From Uloborus plumipes (lineage: Eukaryota > Arthropoda > Arachnida > Araneae > Uloboridae), in NCBI GenBank assembly GCA_038373865.1, contig JAXGGA010006468.1, positions 1 to 64,000 of the forward strand: a DNA stretch of 64,000 nucleotides. The letters run 5' to 3'. Both the position numbers and the translations under genes were made by a program. Below the pieces are notes generated by a model, which saw nothing but the letters and a program-made list of their open reading frames with translations, was not told where the DNA came from and did not search any database. How positions within the stretch are numbered: position 1 is the stretch's first letter; each line of letters begins with the position of its first letter. Below, piece by piece: positions 1-9,227 of the stretch.

Positions 1-224
1 ACTAAGTCGATTGATTGAACGCCATTTTCTGGAAATAATACCAGGGATACTTACCCCCTACAGACAAGAAAGCAAATCCTGCGAGAGAATGTAAAGTGTG
101 TTGCAGTAAGATAAATGAAAATGGGAAAAGAGTTCGAATGGAGATATGATACTGCTGCAAAGACTGCAATGTAGGACTATGCATACCATGTTTCAAAATT
201 TATCACACGCAGAAATATTATTAA
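1..224 (+). pseudogene. piggyBac-type transposase, C-terminal fragment (broken)
   Basis: Frame 3 of the + strand reads as the end of a piggyBac-family DDE transposase: a LPPTDKKANPARECKVC stretch (51-101), then GKRVR, a Cys-Cys pair, CKDCNVGLC, PCFKIYHT and a stop at 222-224. This is the cysteine-rich zinc-binding tail that closes piggyBac transposases and helps bind transposon ends. Stops interrupt the frame (TAA at 36-38 and TGA inside the Cys-rich domain), so it is dead. The catalytic part lies outside the window. The final TAA overlaps the TTAA that begins the next element. Family assignment is confident from the Cys pattern. Whether the adjacent TTAA-flanked element belonged to the same transposon is open. 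Confidence 0.72.
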
Positions 225-764
225 CCCCTTCAGACCTGGTGTCCGGTATACCGGACATCAACTTTAAACAGCTGCTAATCATTTAATAATTGATTAAATT
301 ACTTGATTTTTTTTTTTTTTTTTTTTTGCAGTTTACTCTTGACATTCTGTATATTATCATCTGTGTAAAAATTTCTAGTTTTGGAATTGACAACATTCCA
401 AAATATGGATTGGAAGATGGAATTTGACTCATTTTGCCAACGATAGATTTTTGTCGAAAAGGCGACCATTTTTTCTATTTTTTAAAAAAATATATAATCT
501 TTTATTTATCGTTTCAAATGCTAATATTATGTTTTGTTATTGTTTGGAGAATATTTTGCGACAAAGTTTGTGTGATGTTTCACATTTTTTTTGCTGAAAT
601 ATTAATTTCAAAATATGTATCTGGAAAATTGGGTACGTCATAACTCTTTTAATTTTTTACTCACAAGCTTGAAATTTTGTTTGTGAGATGCTCTTAGCCA
701 TAGTACTTTGTGTACCAAATAAAAACATTTTTGGTTATTTCATAATTCCGACTGAAGGGGTTAA
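221..764. mobile_element. TTAA-flanked piggyBac-type non-autonomous element 1
   Basis: TTAA at 221-224 and 761-764 flank a 536-bp body whose ends are inverted: CCCCTTCAG at 225-233 and CTGAAGGGG at 752-760. TTAA target duplication plus CCC...GGG termini is the piggyBac signature. No coding sequence is visible; a poly-T run lies at 308-327. It starts exactly at the stop codon of the piggyBac transposase fragment. It could be an independent MITE or the 3' non-coding part of that element with an inner repeat. Confidence 0.65.
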
Positions 765-1036
765 CACTTCAACTAATATACTCCTAATATAGATCTCCAA
801 TTTTGAAACATTGTTTGTCACCAACGATGCACAAAACTTGAAGAAAATCAAAATTTTCTCCGCTCAAAATTTACTTTTTCTTTCTCAATGCCTGCATTGA
901 AGCTTTTCAGCCTGCCTTGGATGCGAGGAAAGCAAGATTTAATGTAAAATTAAGTAAGTTGATTAAAATTTTCCTACCTTTAAAAAACCACTAAATTCAA
1001 ACGGAAATGCAGTGTTTTTTACTTCCTTTTACGTAG
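765..1036. other. Unassigned AT-rich DNA
   Basis: No gene or repeat boundary recognised. It ends in TTTTTACTTCCTTTTACG (about 1016-1033), similar to the palindromic sequence at 11791-11818, so it may be the edge of another copy of that repeat, cut by the pogo insertion. Confidence 0.3.
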
Positions 1037-1038
1037 TA

Positions 1039-3184
1039 GGGGAAAACCGTCTATATTGGATCACTGCTTAAATTGGACCTCGGGCTTAAAATCTAGTACA
1101 GAGATCTATGCTACACTTTAACGGTAGAAATATAAAGTTTTAGGAACAAAATCAATGTGTATGAAGTTTCACCAATCTTCGAACTGCGTAGCGTGAGTTA
1201 CGGCATGATCTTAAAAATCTTATGTGTAAAATCTTATTTTGCGGACTTGTACCTAGTAATATAGTACTAAAACTTGTAAGTTGAGGTAAACTGCTGTTAT
1301 AGCATGATAATCTGTGTTTAATAAGGATTACATCTATGTATTTACATGCGCGATTGTGATAATTTTTGACAGAGAAATAAGCTGAAGAATAAAAAATGGC
1401 ATGTTTTCCTTTATTGGACCGAAAAAATTTTCCTATATTGGACCGGTGGTCCAATTTAAGAATATAATTTTAAGCAAGTTTTTTATTGTAACATAAAATT
1501 ATCTCATCAGTGACTCATCTGATTTAATAGCGTAGTTAAGTTTATTTTAAGCATACTTTAACACCTATTCGGGATATTCATTTTTTTATCAAGCACATTT
1601 TTTAGAAGCTGCAATTCTTAAAATACATGTTTTTTTTTTCTTTTTCTATTAAGCTGCAGTTTCAGGTTGTTAAACATAGTTATTAATTTAAATAAAATTT
1701 GTGCGGGTTTGCAGAGAAACAAAAATATGAAATTCTTCGATATGTTCGAAAAGATTTAAAAAAGAAACAATTTATATGCTAATAAAATGTTCAATGTAAA
1801 GAAGCCGGCCTTTTAACTGTCCCAAAGCCCCAAAATATATTGACGTATAAAGGTAAACACCAGTTTGGAGCAGTAATCCGTGGTGAGCATGTTATAAGCA
1901 CACTGAGTGCAACAGAATTGCTAGCCCCCTCTCCCTCCCCATGCTTATTTTCAAAAGATTACGTTCCATGCATGAGCTTATCGTAAAAGCACCCCCTGGT
2001 GAGCAATATGCTTGCCCAAAAAAAGGTTAAATTACAAACGATAATTCAGACAATTGATACGACATTTCATCAAAACCGTTAAGCCAAGCAATGTAAAGAG
2101 AATGTTCTTCCGTTAATAGATAGGCACAGCACTTACATAAAGAACATAGATGCAGTAAACTTCGACAGCGATACAATAATTCTTTCTCTTTAAGCACACC
2201 ATGCAAGTAGATAAGGTATTTATTCAGTCTCTTTCTACATATTTTAATCGAGCATGTGATGCATGGATGCGAGAACATCTAATGAGATCCATTACCCAAT
2301 ATCGCGTAGAACTGTTTTGTAACTCTTACGGGCAAACCACAATAAAGGCCATGGCAAATGTTGTGAATTGATTCCAGAGAACAGGAGTTTGGCCTGTTAA
2401 GTGACATGCGTTTAATGGCATTGACTTGGCTGGAGCAGAGTTAGAGGTAAGTAGTCCAGGTAAAACTACTCAAAGTGAACGGGCTACATGTTTGGTGTAA
2501 GTTGTACTGCTGTACACAATAATCAAAAACTAACTACGACTTAAAATAGTACAAGCTCTGCCGAATCAACGGATAGTTCTCATCAAAGCATGATTGTCAA
2601 CTCCAACTATGATTTTGTAAAGCCCCGGCTCACATATCACCTTATCTAAAAATTAGAACAAAAAGGAAGGCTATCTCAGCAATCATTCTTTTCGCCGTAT
2701 GAAAAAAGCATAGAACATAATAACATAAAAAGTCACACAAGAAGAAGCAAGAAACTGCACAAAACAACTGTTATTGCAATATTTGCCATAGAGATAGAGT
2801 GCAAAACATGATTAAGTGCATGAAATGCCTTTGGTGAGTTTATCAACACTGCCTAAGTGAGACCGAAGCAAAAGAAATTCTATTGCAAATCCTGGGAAAA
2901 AGATGTATGGTTCAAATATAAATTATTTTATGATTTTCTGGCATGGTCCAATTTAGGAAGCGCGTGGTTCAATCTAGGCGCATATATTCTTAAATTGCAC
3001 TTTTGCAACTTTTTGTAAGATAATTTTTTAAAAATTAATTTCCATATTTTTAGAAATTATAAGCTCTTAAGGCGGTTCCTGATTAAATTTAGCTTACGAT
3101 ACCCTATTTTGTATTTCTGTTTTGCTCCACATTGAGCGACACAGGCCTCCTGTTCTTAGGGAGTCCAATATAGACAGTCTTCCT
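1039..3184 (+). mobile_element. pogo/Tigger-like DNA transposon, copy 1
   Basis: The left end GGGGAAAACCGTCTATATTG follows a TA (1037-1038). The right end carries the inverted match CAATATAGACAGTCTTCC and breaks off at the hAT-like terminus at 3185, so the right TA is lost. About 2.1 kb is colinear with the copies at 9228-11395 and 44336-46436. A TA target and a pogo-type DDE transposase remnant place it in Tc1/mariner-pogo. An internal palindrome around the sequence ACCGGTGGT near 1440-1455 is kept in all copies. Confidence 0.82.
1725..2870 (+). pseudogene. pogo-like transposase remnant, copy 1
   Basis: Broken DDE transposase. The region equivalent to the first catalytic motif (about 1791-1806) has lost a base and is out of frame. 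From 2195 the C-terminal part of the DDE domain is readable: VFIQSLSTYFNRACDAWMRE, then ITQY and a TGVWPV block. TGA stops lie at 2069-2071 is not claimed; the clear ones are at 2369-2371 (after NVVN) and 2402-2404. A C-terminal Cys-rich finger (CYCNIC ... MIKCMKC) follows at about 2769-2850 and has a TGA at 2835-2837. These three stops recur at the same places in the other two copies. The N-terminal DNA-binding part is not recognisable. Confidence 0.7.
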
Positions 3185-5330
3185 CAGTGGCGCACCCAGG
3201 ATTTAACTTAAGGGGGTGCTAATTTCTGACATCAAGCACCCATACCCCTTTATATCCAGAAGCCATTGGATTAAAATTTTAAAATCGCGAAAATACTAAA
3301 CTTTAATAGATTACCCTTCCTTCTTTTTATTTATTTTTTTCCGGAATAAAAGTGTAAAGCTTTGCTTTTTTGATTGGAAGCTCTCTTGCTTCTGTTAAAT
3401 TTTATGTGAATTTTTTACTTATTTATCAAATTGTGTTTATGTAAGAAAGTAAATGGTAAATACTATGAGGATCTTCCAACCTTACTGAAGATGAGATAAT
3501 GAATGCACTCACGAGAATAGCGTTATGATACAAATCAAGACCATTACTATTATGAACAAAGACATAAAGTGGAATATTCAAACATACGGATAGGGGGTTC
3601 ATGGGTTCTCCGCGGAAAATTTTCTAAAAAGTGATCCCAAAAACTACAACAGTTGGACAGACAACTTTTGGTCATGTTAGGGAGATTTGAGAGTTGCCGG
3701 CCCTCATCTAATATTTTTTCAGAATTTGAGGCCATAAAAACGTTATTATTGCACGCCATTTTCATAATTGTTTGTGGGTGAGGTTTAGGAATGTTTCTAT
3801 GTATATTGAACTTCGAAAAGCGCAGTTTAAGACGACATTGGTTAATCTTAGGAAGAGCACGAGTCCATTGGCTCTCCCATTGTAAATTTTCGAAATTGAT
3901 GTCCAAAAAACACCATAGTAGGCCCTCTTTGAAAATGTTAGGAGAATGAATGGGGGTTTTGGAACTTTTCACTAACTATTTTTTGATGTTGAAATTCCAA
4001 AAACGAAATGTATAACTATCTCAGTTAATCTTAGGAAGAATAGGGTTCGACCGCTCTCAACCCGAAATTTTTCAAAATTGATGTCTAAACAACGCAATAT
4101 AGCATCTTTGATGATGTTAGAGAAAGGGTTCGGTTTTCACCTCTGAATGTTTTTTGTCGAAATTAAAGATCTCAAAACTCAATTTTAAACGGTTTTCGGG
4201 ATCTGTCCTCGAACATTTTTTGAAAAAGTTTTAAAAGTGCCATTGTAGACCATCTTTGATGACGTTATGGGAATGGATGGAATGTGGAATTCTCCACAGG
4301 ATATTTTCCCCAAAACTGAGCTTAGAGAAATGCGGTTCCATTGTTGTCGATGTTAAGAGTTCGGAGGTCTTCCTCAGGAAAGTTTTCAAAATTTGAAGTC
4401 TTAAAAATGTGATTATTGTCCATTTATCGGTAGCCTTAGCGATAGGATTCATGTACTCTGCACCAGCAGTTTTTCTTAATTAAAGTTCCATAAACGAAAT
4501 TTACCTTTTATCATTATTATCTGGTGGGAGGAAGGGGGCTTTTTTTAATTTTTTTGAAATTTAAGTTTTAAAAACAAAGCTGTAGGCTATATTCGATAAT
4601 GGGGCTCGCTTTTCACCTCCGGAAAATTTTAGAAATTCATGTTCCAAAAACCAATTATTAGACGATCTTCAATGAGGACATTCAGACTTACTCCCGGAAT
4701 TTTTCAAGACTTGAAGCTCTAAAACTATAATTCCTTTCTAACTTTAACGCCGAAAAAATGAGAGGAATTAAGTTCGGATACCCCCTTCCTTCCATTTTTA
4801 ATATAGTTACTTTTTTAAATATTTTTATTCCAAATCAAAATGGAGAAAATAGGAAAAGATTTTTCAGTTAACTATTTTGGTTTTCTGTACTGAAATTTTA
4901 AATTTCCTTCCAGTGCCTTCATTGGTTAGAAGTACAGAGGTTTGTGACTTTAGTGTAAGTTTTTTTTTTTTTAATTAATTTGTTTATTTTGCAAAGATAC
5001 CCTTCGGTCACTTTTTTCTGTTTTTTTTTTTTTCCCTCTCTCTCTCTCTCTCTTTCATACTTCTTTTTATTTTAATACCATTTTATATTCTTTATAACCT
5101 GTTTTAACTTTTTATCTGTTTTCTTGTTTCTCGAGCATGTTTCTCAGAAAATCAGGAGCGGGCTTATCATGTTGCAATTGCCCCCCTCCCTCTCCCCGAC
5201 CATAGGGCGCTTTTAAGAAATAGATTCAAAAAAATGTGCATGAAAATTGTTTTAAAGAATTCTGTTTTTGACAGAAAGGAGCTTTAAAAATTTTACAATA
5301 ACGATCCTTCAAACTTGTAATTCGCCACTG
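3185..5330. mobile_element. Probable non-autonomous hAT-like element with internal degenerate tandem array
   Basis: Termini CAGTGGCGCACCCAGG (from 3185) and TTCGCCACTG (to 5330) are hAT-like (CAGTGGCG inverted at both ends). The flanking octamers, GTCTTCCT and CGAAACAT, do not match, so there is no target duplication. The left end abuts pogo copy 1 directly, so one side is probably rearranged. Most of the inside is the tandem array at 3540-4780. Other content is a (CT)n run at about 5036-5055 and a C-rich stretch near 5180. No real coding sequence. Confidence 0.5.
3540..4780. repeat. Degenerate tandem array, unit about 110-130 bp
   Basis: About ten diverged copies of one unit follow each other. 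Anchor phrases recur: a TTTTTCAAAATTGATGTCTAAA-like block, then a CATCTTTGATGATGTTAG-like block, then AATGGGGTTC. Clear anchors sit near 3667, 3922, 4105, 4251 and 4664. Minus-strand open frames here merely translate the unit repeatedly (HSPNIFKEGLLWCF, HSHNVIKDGLQWHF), so they are not genes. Such arrays are common inside non-autonomous transposons. Confidence 0.6.
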
Positions 5331-5546
5331 CGAAACATCATGACTTTCCATGACAAATCCTCGAAATTAAAATTATTTTGGTTTTGATGGGGAGACGATC
5401 TGTGATTTGAAGGGGTTCTATGCTTTGCTGAGGTCCTATTCTCGTGCCTCATGCGTCTGTACATTGTACAATGAATGATTTAATTGAAAACAATGCCTTA
5501 CTTACTTGGAAATTGTAGACGAGGATATGTAAGACAAGATATATAT
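5331..5546. other. Unassigned DNA upstream of the LTR
   Basis: Nothing recognised apart from a short ATATAT stretch directly before the LTR. Confidence 0.3.
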
Positions 5547-6146
5547 TGTTACAAATCTTGTAAATAGTTGTTGTTTTTCCTGCCTTGCATCATTTTCATT
5601 AGTTTTGGGTTTATCTGACGTCATGTTGCAAAAGTATCTGAAGATATCACCTTTATCACTTGTATACCGGCCCTCTAACGCTTTGTAGTTTTTACACTTG
5701 CCCTAACTTTGATAAGCGTGAAGACATTTTTCCCCCGCTGAGTGTGTTTTTTTTCTTTTTATGGAAATTTCATGAATGAATTGGAATACTCTAGATGTTG
5801 CTAGAAGGTTGTCGTGAATTCGATTCGTGTATAAATAGCTGGCCTTGAACACAAGTCAGTCAGTTCTTTTCAGATGTTGATTTCTGAGAGTGCTCGTTTT
5901 TATTCGCTTTGGGCGAATGTTGTTTTTGCTTTTGTAATTGCTTAATTACTGTTCACGTTTGATACGTGGTGCTGAGTTACTGTTGAGAGTACAGTGTACT
6001 GTTTTGCTGCCTAATTGCTGGATGTTTAGCAATTGTTTCCTGCTCATAGTGTAAATAGTGTACATACTTGTAAATAAATTTATAGTTATTTCCTCAAGAT
6101 TGGAATGGTCATTTAAGAAAGTTGAAGGTGCTACGGACTCGTTACA
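5547..6146 (+). repeat. 5' LTR of a Ty3/gypsy-type retrotransposon
   Basis: A 600-bp block begins TGTTACAAATC and ends CTCGTTACA, with a primer-binding site four bases later. A TATA box (TATAAATA, 5830-5837) is followed by an arthropod-like initiator region (AAGTCAGTCAGTTC). An AATAAA polyadenylation signal lies at 6073-6078. The layout fits U3-R-U5 with a short U5. No matching 3' LTR occurs in the window, so the left edge rests on the TG...CA rule and on distance. Confidence 0.7.
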
Positions 6147-6150
6147 ATTT

Positions 6151-6168
6151 TGGCGCCCAACGTGGGGC
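6151..6168 (+). promoter_or_regulatory. Retroelement primer-binding site (tRNA-Lys)
   Basis: TGGCGCCCAACGTGGGGC is the complement of the 3' end of arthropod tRNA-Lys(CUU) including CCA, as I recall that tRNA. It sits just after the LTR, where minus-strand DNA synthesis is primed. Confidence 0.75.
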
Positions 6169-6243
6169 ATCTTCAAGGACTTTCTTGGAATTACCTGTGA
6201 ATTCGGACTTTTCTTCCTAAGGACTTTTTGACTTCGGAATTTT

Positions 6244-8415
6244 ATGGTGATTACTCGAGCAATGGAGGAACAACTGCAAAAACTCCTTGATGCGATCAAC
6301 GCTGTTAAAAGTGACATGACTGCTAATCAAGAACAATTAAAAACTGAACTGGCTACTAATCAAGAACAATTAAAAAATGACATGGCTGCGAATCAAGAAC
6401 AATTAAAAAATGACATGGCTGCGAATCAAGAACAATTAAAAATTGATCTGGCAACTAATCAAGAACAATTGAAAAATGATCTAGCTGAAGAAATTAAAAG
6501 CGATTTAACGTCAATGAAAAGTTTGGTGGAAACTAAATTTACCAACATGGAAAATAAAGTGGAGGCTCTAGAAGATCGAATCACCACAGTAGAAAACCAT
6601 GTGGAAAAGAAAATTAAAGAACTTGAATCAAAGTTATCAGGATCCTGCAACAACTCAGATAGCGTTGAGAATCGAATCACTACAGTAGAAAACCATGTGG
6701 AAAAGAAAATTAAAGAACTTGAATCAAAGTTATCAGCATCCTGCAACAACTCAAGTGACTGTGTAGCTGCAGCTGGAACTTCTCGTCCATCCATCAAACT
6801 GGCCACGTTTGACGGGAAGACCTCGTGGAATATTTACAAGAAGCAGTTCCTCATCGTTGCAGAAGCAAACTCCTGGGACTCTTCCACGAAAGCCTGTCAC
6901 CTTGCAGCCTCGCTGAGAGGGGATGCAGCCGACATACTACAGACCTTCCCAGAGGACAAGCACCGCGACTTCGATGCCTTATCATCGGCCTTGGAGCTTC
7001 GCTTTGGCGAAGCATGCCAAAAAGAATTCAGCCAACTCCAGCTGAAATCCAGACTCCAGAGGGCTGGAGAGACTCTACAAGTTTTTGCAGCAGACGTTGA
7101 GAGGCTTTCCCATCTCGCCTTCTCGGACTGTCCTTCGGGTGTTCGCGATAGCCTGGCCCTGAACTACTTCATAGATGGAGTGCGAAATCCAGAAATTCAG
7201 ACGGCTCTCCGGATGGCGGACATTAAAGATCTTAAATCCGGTCTGGTCTACGCAATGAAGTTCGAGGCTGCACAGCAAACGTCCCGCAAGGATCGCCATT
7301 CAATCAGGGGCGTGGAAGTGCGTGCTCCGGATTCGAACTCAACTTGTCTCTTGGAAATTAAGCAGCAAATCCAAGAGCTCTCGGGGACCCTGAAGAAGAT
7401 TACGGCTCACAAGGACCAAAGTAAACAACCACTGAAGTGCTGGAAATGTGGCGGTGAGGGCCACGTACGAAGGAACTGCGAAGCTCGCCAAGAAAAAAAG
7501 ACGTCTCCCAAAGTTCTCCAGATTTCCTCAAGAAGTGGCGGCTGCAACGGACTCGTCATTCATGCATATGTGAATGGGTTTCCCTGCGAAATGATTGTGG
7601 ACACAGGAGCCAACGTTACCATCATTAGGACTGATGTGGCTCGTCAATTTGGACTCAAGATCTTATGGACGCCGCCCTGCGTTACTCTCCAAACTGTGAC
7701 AGGTGACAAAATCGAGATTGAAGGAAAAGTGAACTTAGAAATAATGTTCGGGAGTGCCACTTACCATCACACGGCATTCGTCGCTGACATTACAGATCCC
7801 TTCATTCTCGGACTGGACTTTTTGAGAAAATTTGATTTTTCTATTGACTTTAAAAATAATGAGCTGCACTCGATGAGGGAAGACATAGCAATTTTCAATA
7901 CTGAAAATAACTTAAAATCCGCTCATCAAATAATAGCCCAAACAGATTTATTGATTCCCTCTAGATCAGAAGTACTAATACCTGGCTCCGTCAATGAAAA
8001 CAACAGCTTTAAATTCGGCCTCATTGAATATCCTAACCAGAATAATAGCCCAAAAGGAGTACTAGTGGCATCTACGCTTGTGGACCTTTCAAGGAATGCA
8101 GTTCCTGTGAGAGTCGCCAATGTAAGTGAAAGACCGAGGAATATTAAGAAAGGAGAAGTGTTGGCAACTTGTACTCCCGTAAACTGCATCATCAGAAGAA
8201 TTGATTCCTCCGAGACTGTGTCTTCCGAGTCCTTGACTTCGAAATTAATTGGGAGTGCACCATTATCGACGGATCAAAGATACGCTGCGGAAAAATTGGT
8301 GGACAACTTCAAGCAGGTGTTTTCATCTACATCCGAAGACGTTGGTCGCACGAGTTTAACGCAGCATAGGATCGACACTGGAGATCTTAACTTTTCTCGT
8401 AAAAACCTTTGTTAG
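6244..8415 (+). CDS. gag-pro: Gag-protease polyprotein of a gypsy-type retrotransposon, truncated at reverse transcriptase
   Basis: A 723-residue open frame begins 97 bp after the LTR at ATG 6244. In order: an N-terminal coiled coil with five 11-residue repeats (ANQEQLKNDM type, residues about 26-80; DNA 6319-6483); a second repeat of about 30 residues present twice (ITTVENHVEKKIKELESKLS, residues about 112-175); a retrotransposon Gag core (about 182-350, starting IKLATFDGKTSWNIYKKQF); one CCHC zinc knuckle (CWKCGGEGHVRRNC, 399-412) for RNA packaging; and a retropepsin-like aspartic protease with DTGA at 453-456 and the FILGLD flap partner at 520-525. The frame then reaches the QHRIDTGD motif (707-714), which normally enters reverse transcriptase, and diverges into nine unrelated residues and a stop. 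RT, RNase H, integrase and the 3' LTR are missing, so the copy cannot move alone. Uninterrupted Gag-PR suggests a fairly recent insertion. Confidence 0.9.
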   Translation: MVITRAMEEQLQKLLDAINAVKSDMTANQEQLKTELATNQEQLKNDMAANQEQLKNDMAANQEQLKIDLATNQEQLKNDLAEEIKSDLTSMKSLVETKFTNMENKVEALEDRITTVENHVEKKIKELESKLSGSCNNSDSVENRITTVENHVEKKIKELESKLSASCNNSSDCVAAAGTSRPSIKLATFDGKTSWNIYKKQFLIVAEANSWDSSTKACHLAASLRGDAADILQTFPEDKHRDFDALSSALELRFGEACQKEFSQLQLKSRLQRAGETLQVFAADVERLSHLAFSDCPSGVRDSLALNYFIDGVRNPEIQTALRMADIKDLKSGLVYAMKFEAAQQTSRKDRHSIRGVEVRAPDSNSTCLLEIKQQIQELSGTLKKITAHKDQSKQPLKCWKCGGEGHVRRNCEARQEKKTSPKVLQISSRSGGCNGLVIHAYVNGFPCEMIVDTGANVTIIRTDVARQFGLKILWTPPCVTLQTVTGDKIEIEGKVNLEIMFGSATYHHTAFVADITDPFILGLDFLRKFDFSIDFKNNELHSMREDIAIFNTENNLKSAHQIIAQTDLLIPSRSEVLIPGSVNENNSFKFGLIEYPNQNNSPKGVLVASTLVDLSRNAVPVRVANVSERPRNIKKGEVLATCTPVNCIIRRIDSSETVSSESLTSKLIGSAPLSTDQRYAAEKLVDNFKQVFSSTSEDVGRTSLTQHRIDTGDLNFSRKNLC

Positions 8416-8653
8416 AGTTTAGTATGTATTGTTTTAATATTTACTGAAAAATATAATTGTTTCAGGACATGGATTTTCTCAGTCCGTGTATGGATAACAT
8501 AATTATTTCCATTCAGTAAGTCTTTCTTTTGTCAACTATAGAAATGGTTCTCAGGATTTCCTGGTTTCCACCCAGACGTCAGCATGTACATACGAATGCA
8601 CATGCAGACGTCACGAGAACACTCGTAATAAATAACTCGGGGATGGTCGAAAT
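8416..8653. repeat. Unclassified repeat, left part (split by the hAT MITE)
   Basis: Non-coding sequence that continues at 11653 once the hAT insertion is removed (the GTCGAAAT duplication at 8646-8653 is its junction). It contains a pair of short GCAGACGTCA-type words. The joined repeat seems to end at the palindrome near 11791-11818. I do not recognise the family. Confidence 0.4.
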
Positions 8654-9227
8654 CAGTGGTTGGAAAAACTACATTTATTTTGTAGCGAACTTCAACTACA
8701 ACTACCTTGTTGTAAATGTAGTTAACTACAACTACAACTACTTTTTTAGAAATGTAGCGACTACAAACTACTTTTGAATTGTAGTCGCTACTTCGCTACT
8801 TTAAAAAAAAATAAATAAAAAACATGCACCTTTTGAGGATTGACCGAATAATTTAGAAAAGTGGTTTACATTAATAAATTAACTCATTTGAATATGGATT
8901 TGAACTAGGAAATGTCATTGAAATTATTTGTTACTTTTCCTTTTAGCTCCTTTTTTGCTAAAATTTGTCCTTTTTAGATTAATTTTACAATTTTTAAATA
9001 TTCGTCACAAGAAAGGATTCAAAAGTTGAACGAATTCACCTTTCAATTTTTTTAATTTCTTGCCAGGAATATTTAGGAACACTGAAATTATTTGAAGGAA
9101 TATAAAAAATTATGACGCTAAATAAACCAATGACATCAAAGAAATAGAATCTATTTCGTCAAAATGATGTATCTAAAATCAGCTCATATTTTTATGGTTC
9201 TTATTTCTCATTGCGTCCGCTGCTGTA

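Noticed and set aside
1152..1454. A 100-residue minus-strand frame repeated almost unchanged at 9341-9643 and 44466-44750
   Set aside because: It is conserved only because it lies in three recent copies of one transposon, is antisense to the transposase, and has no recognisable domain.
3550..3972. A 140-residue minus-strand open frame
   Set aside because: It translates the degenerate tandem units in the hAT-like element; the same peptide phrases recur unit by unit.
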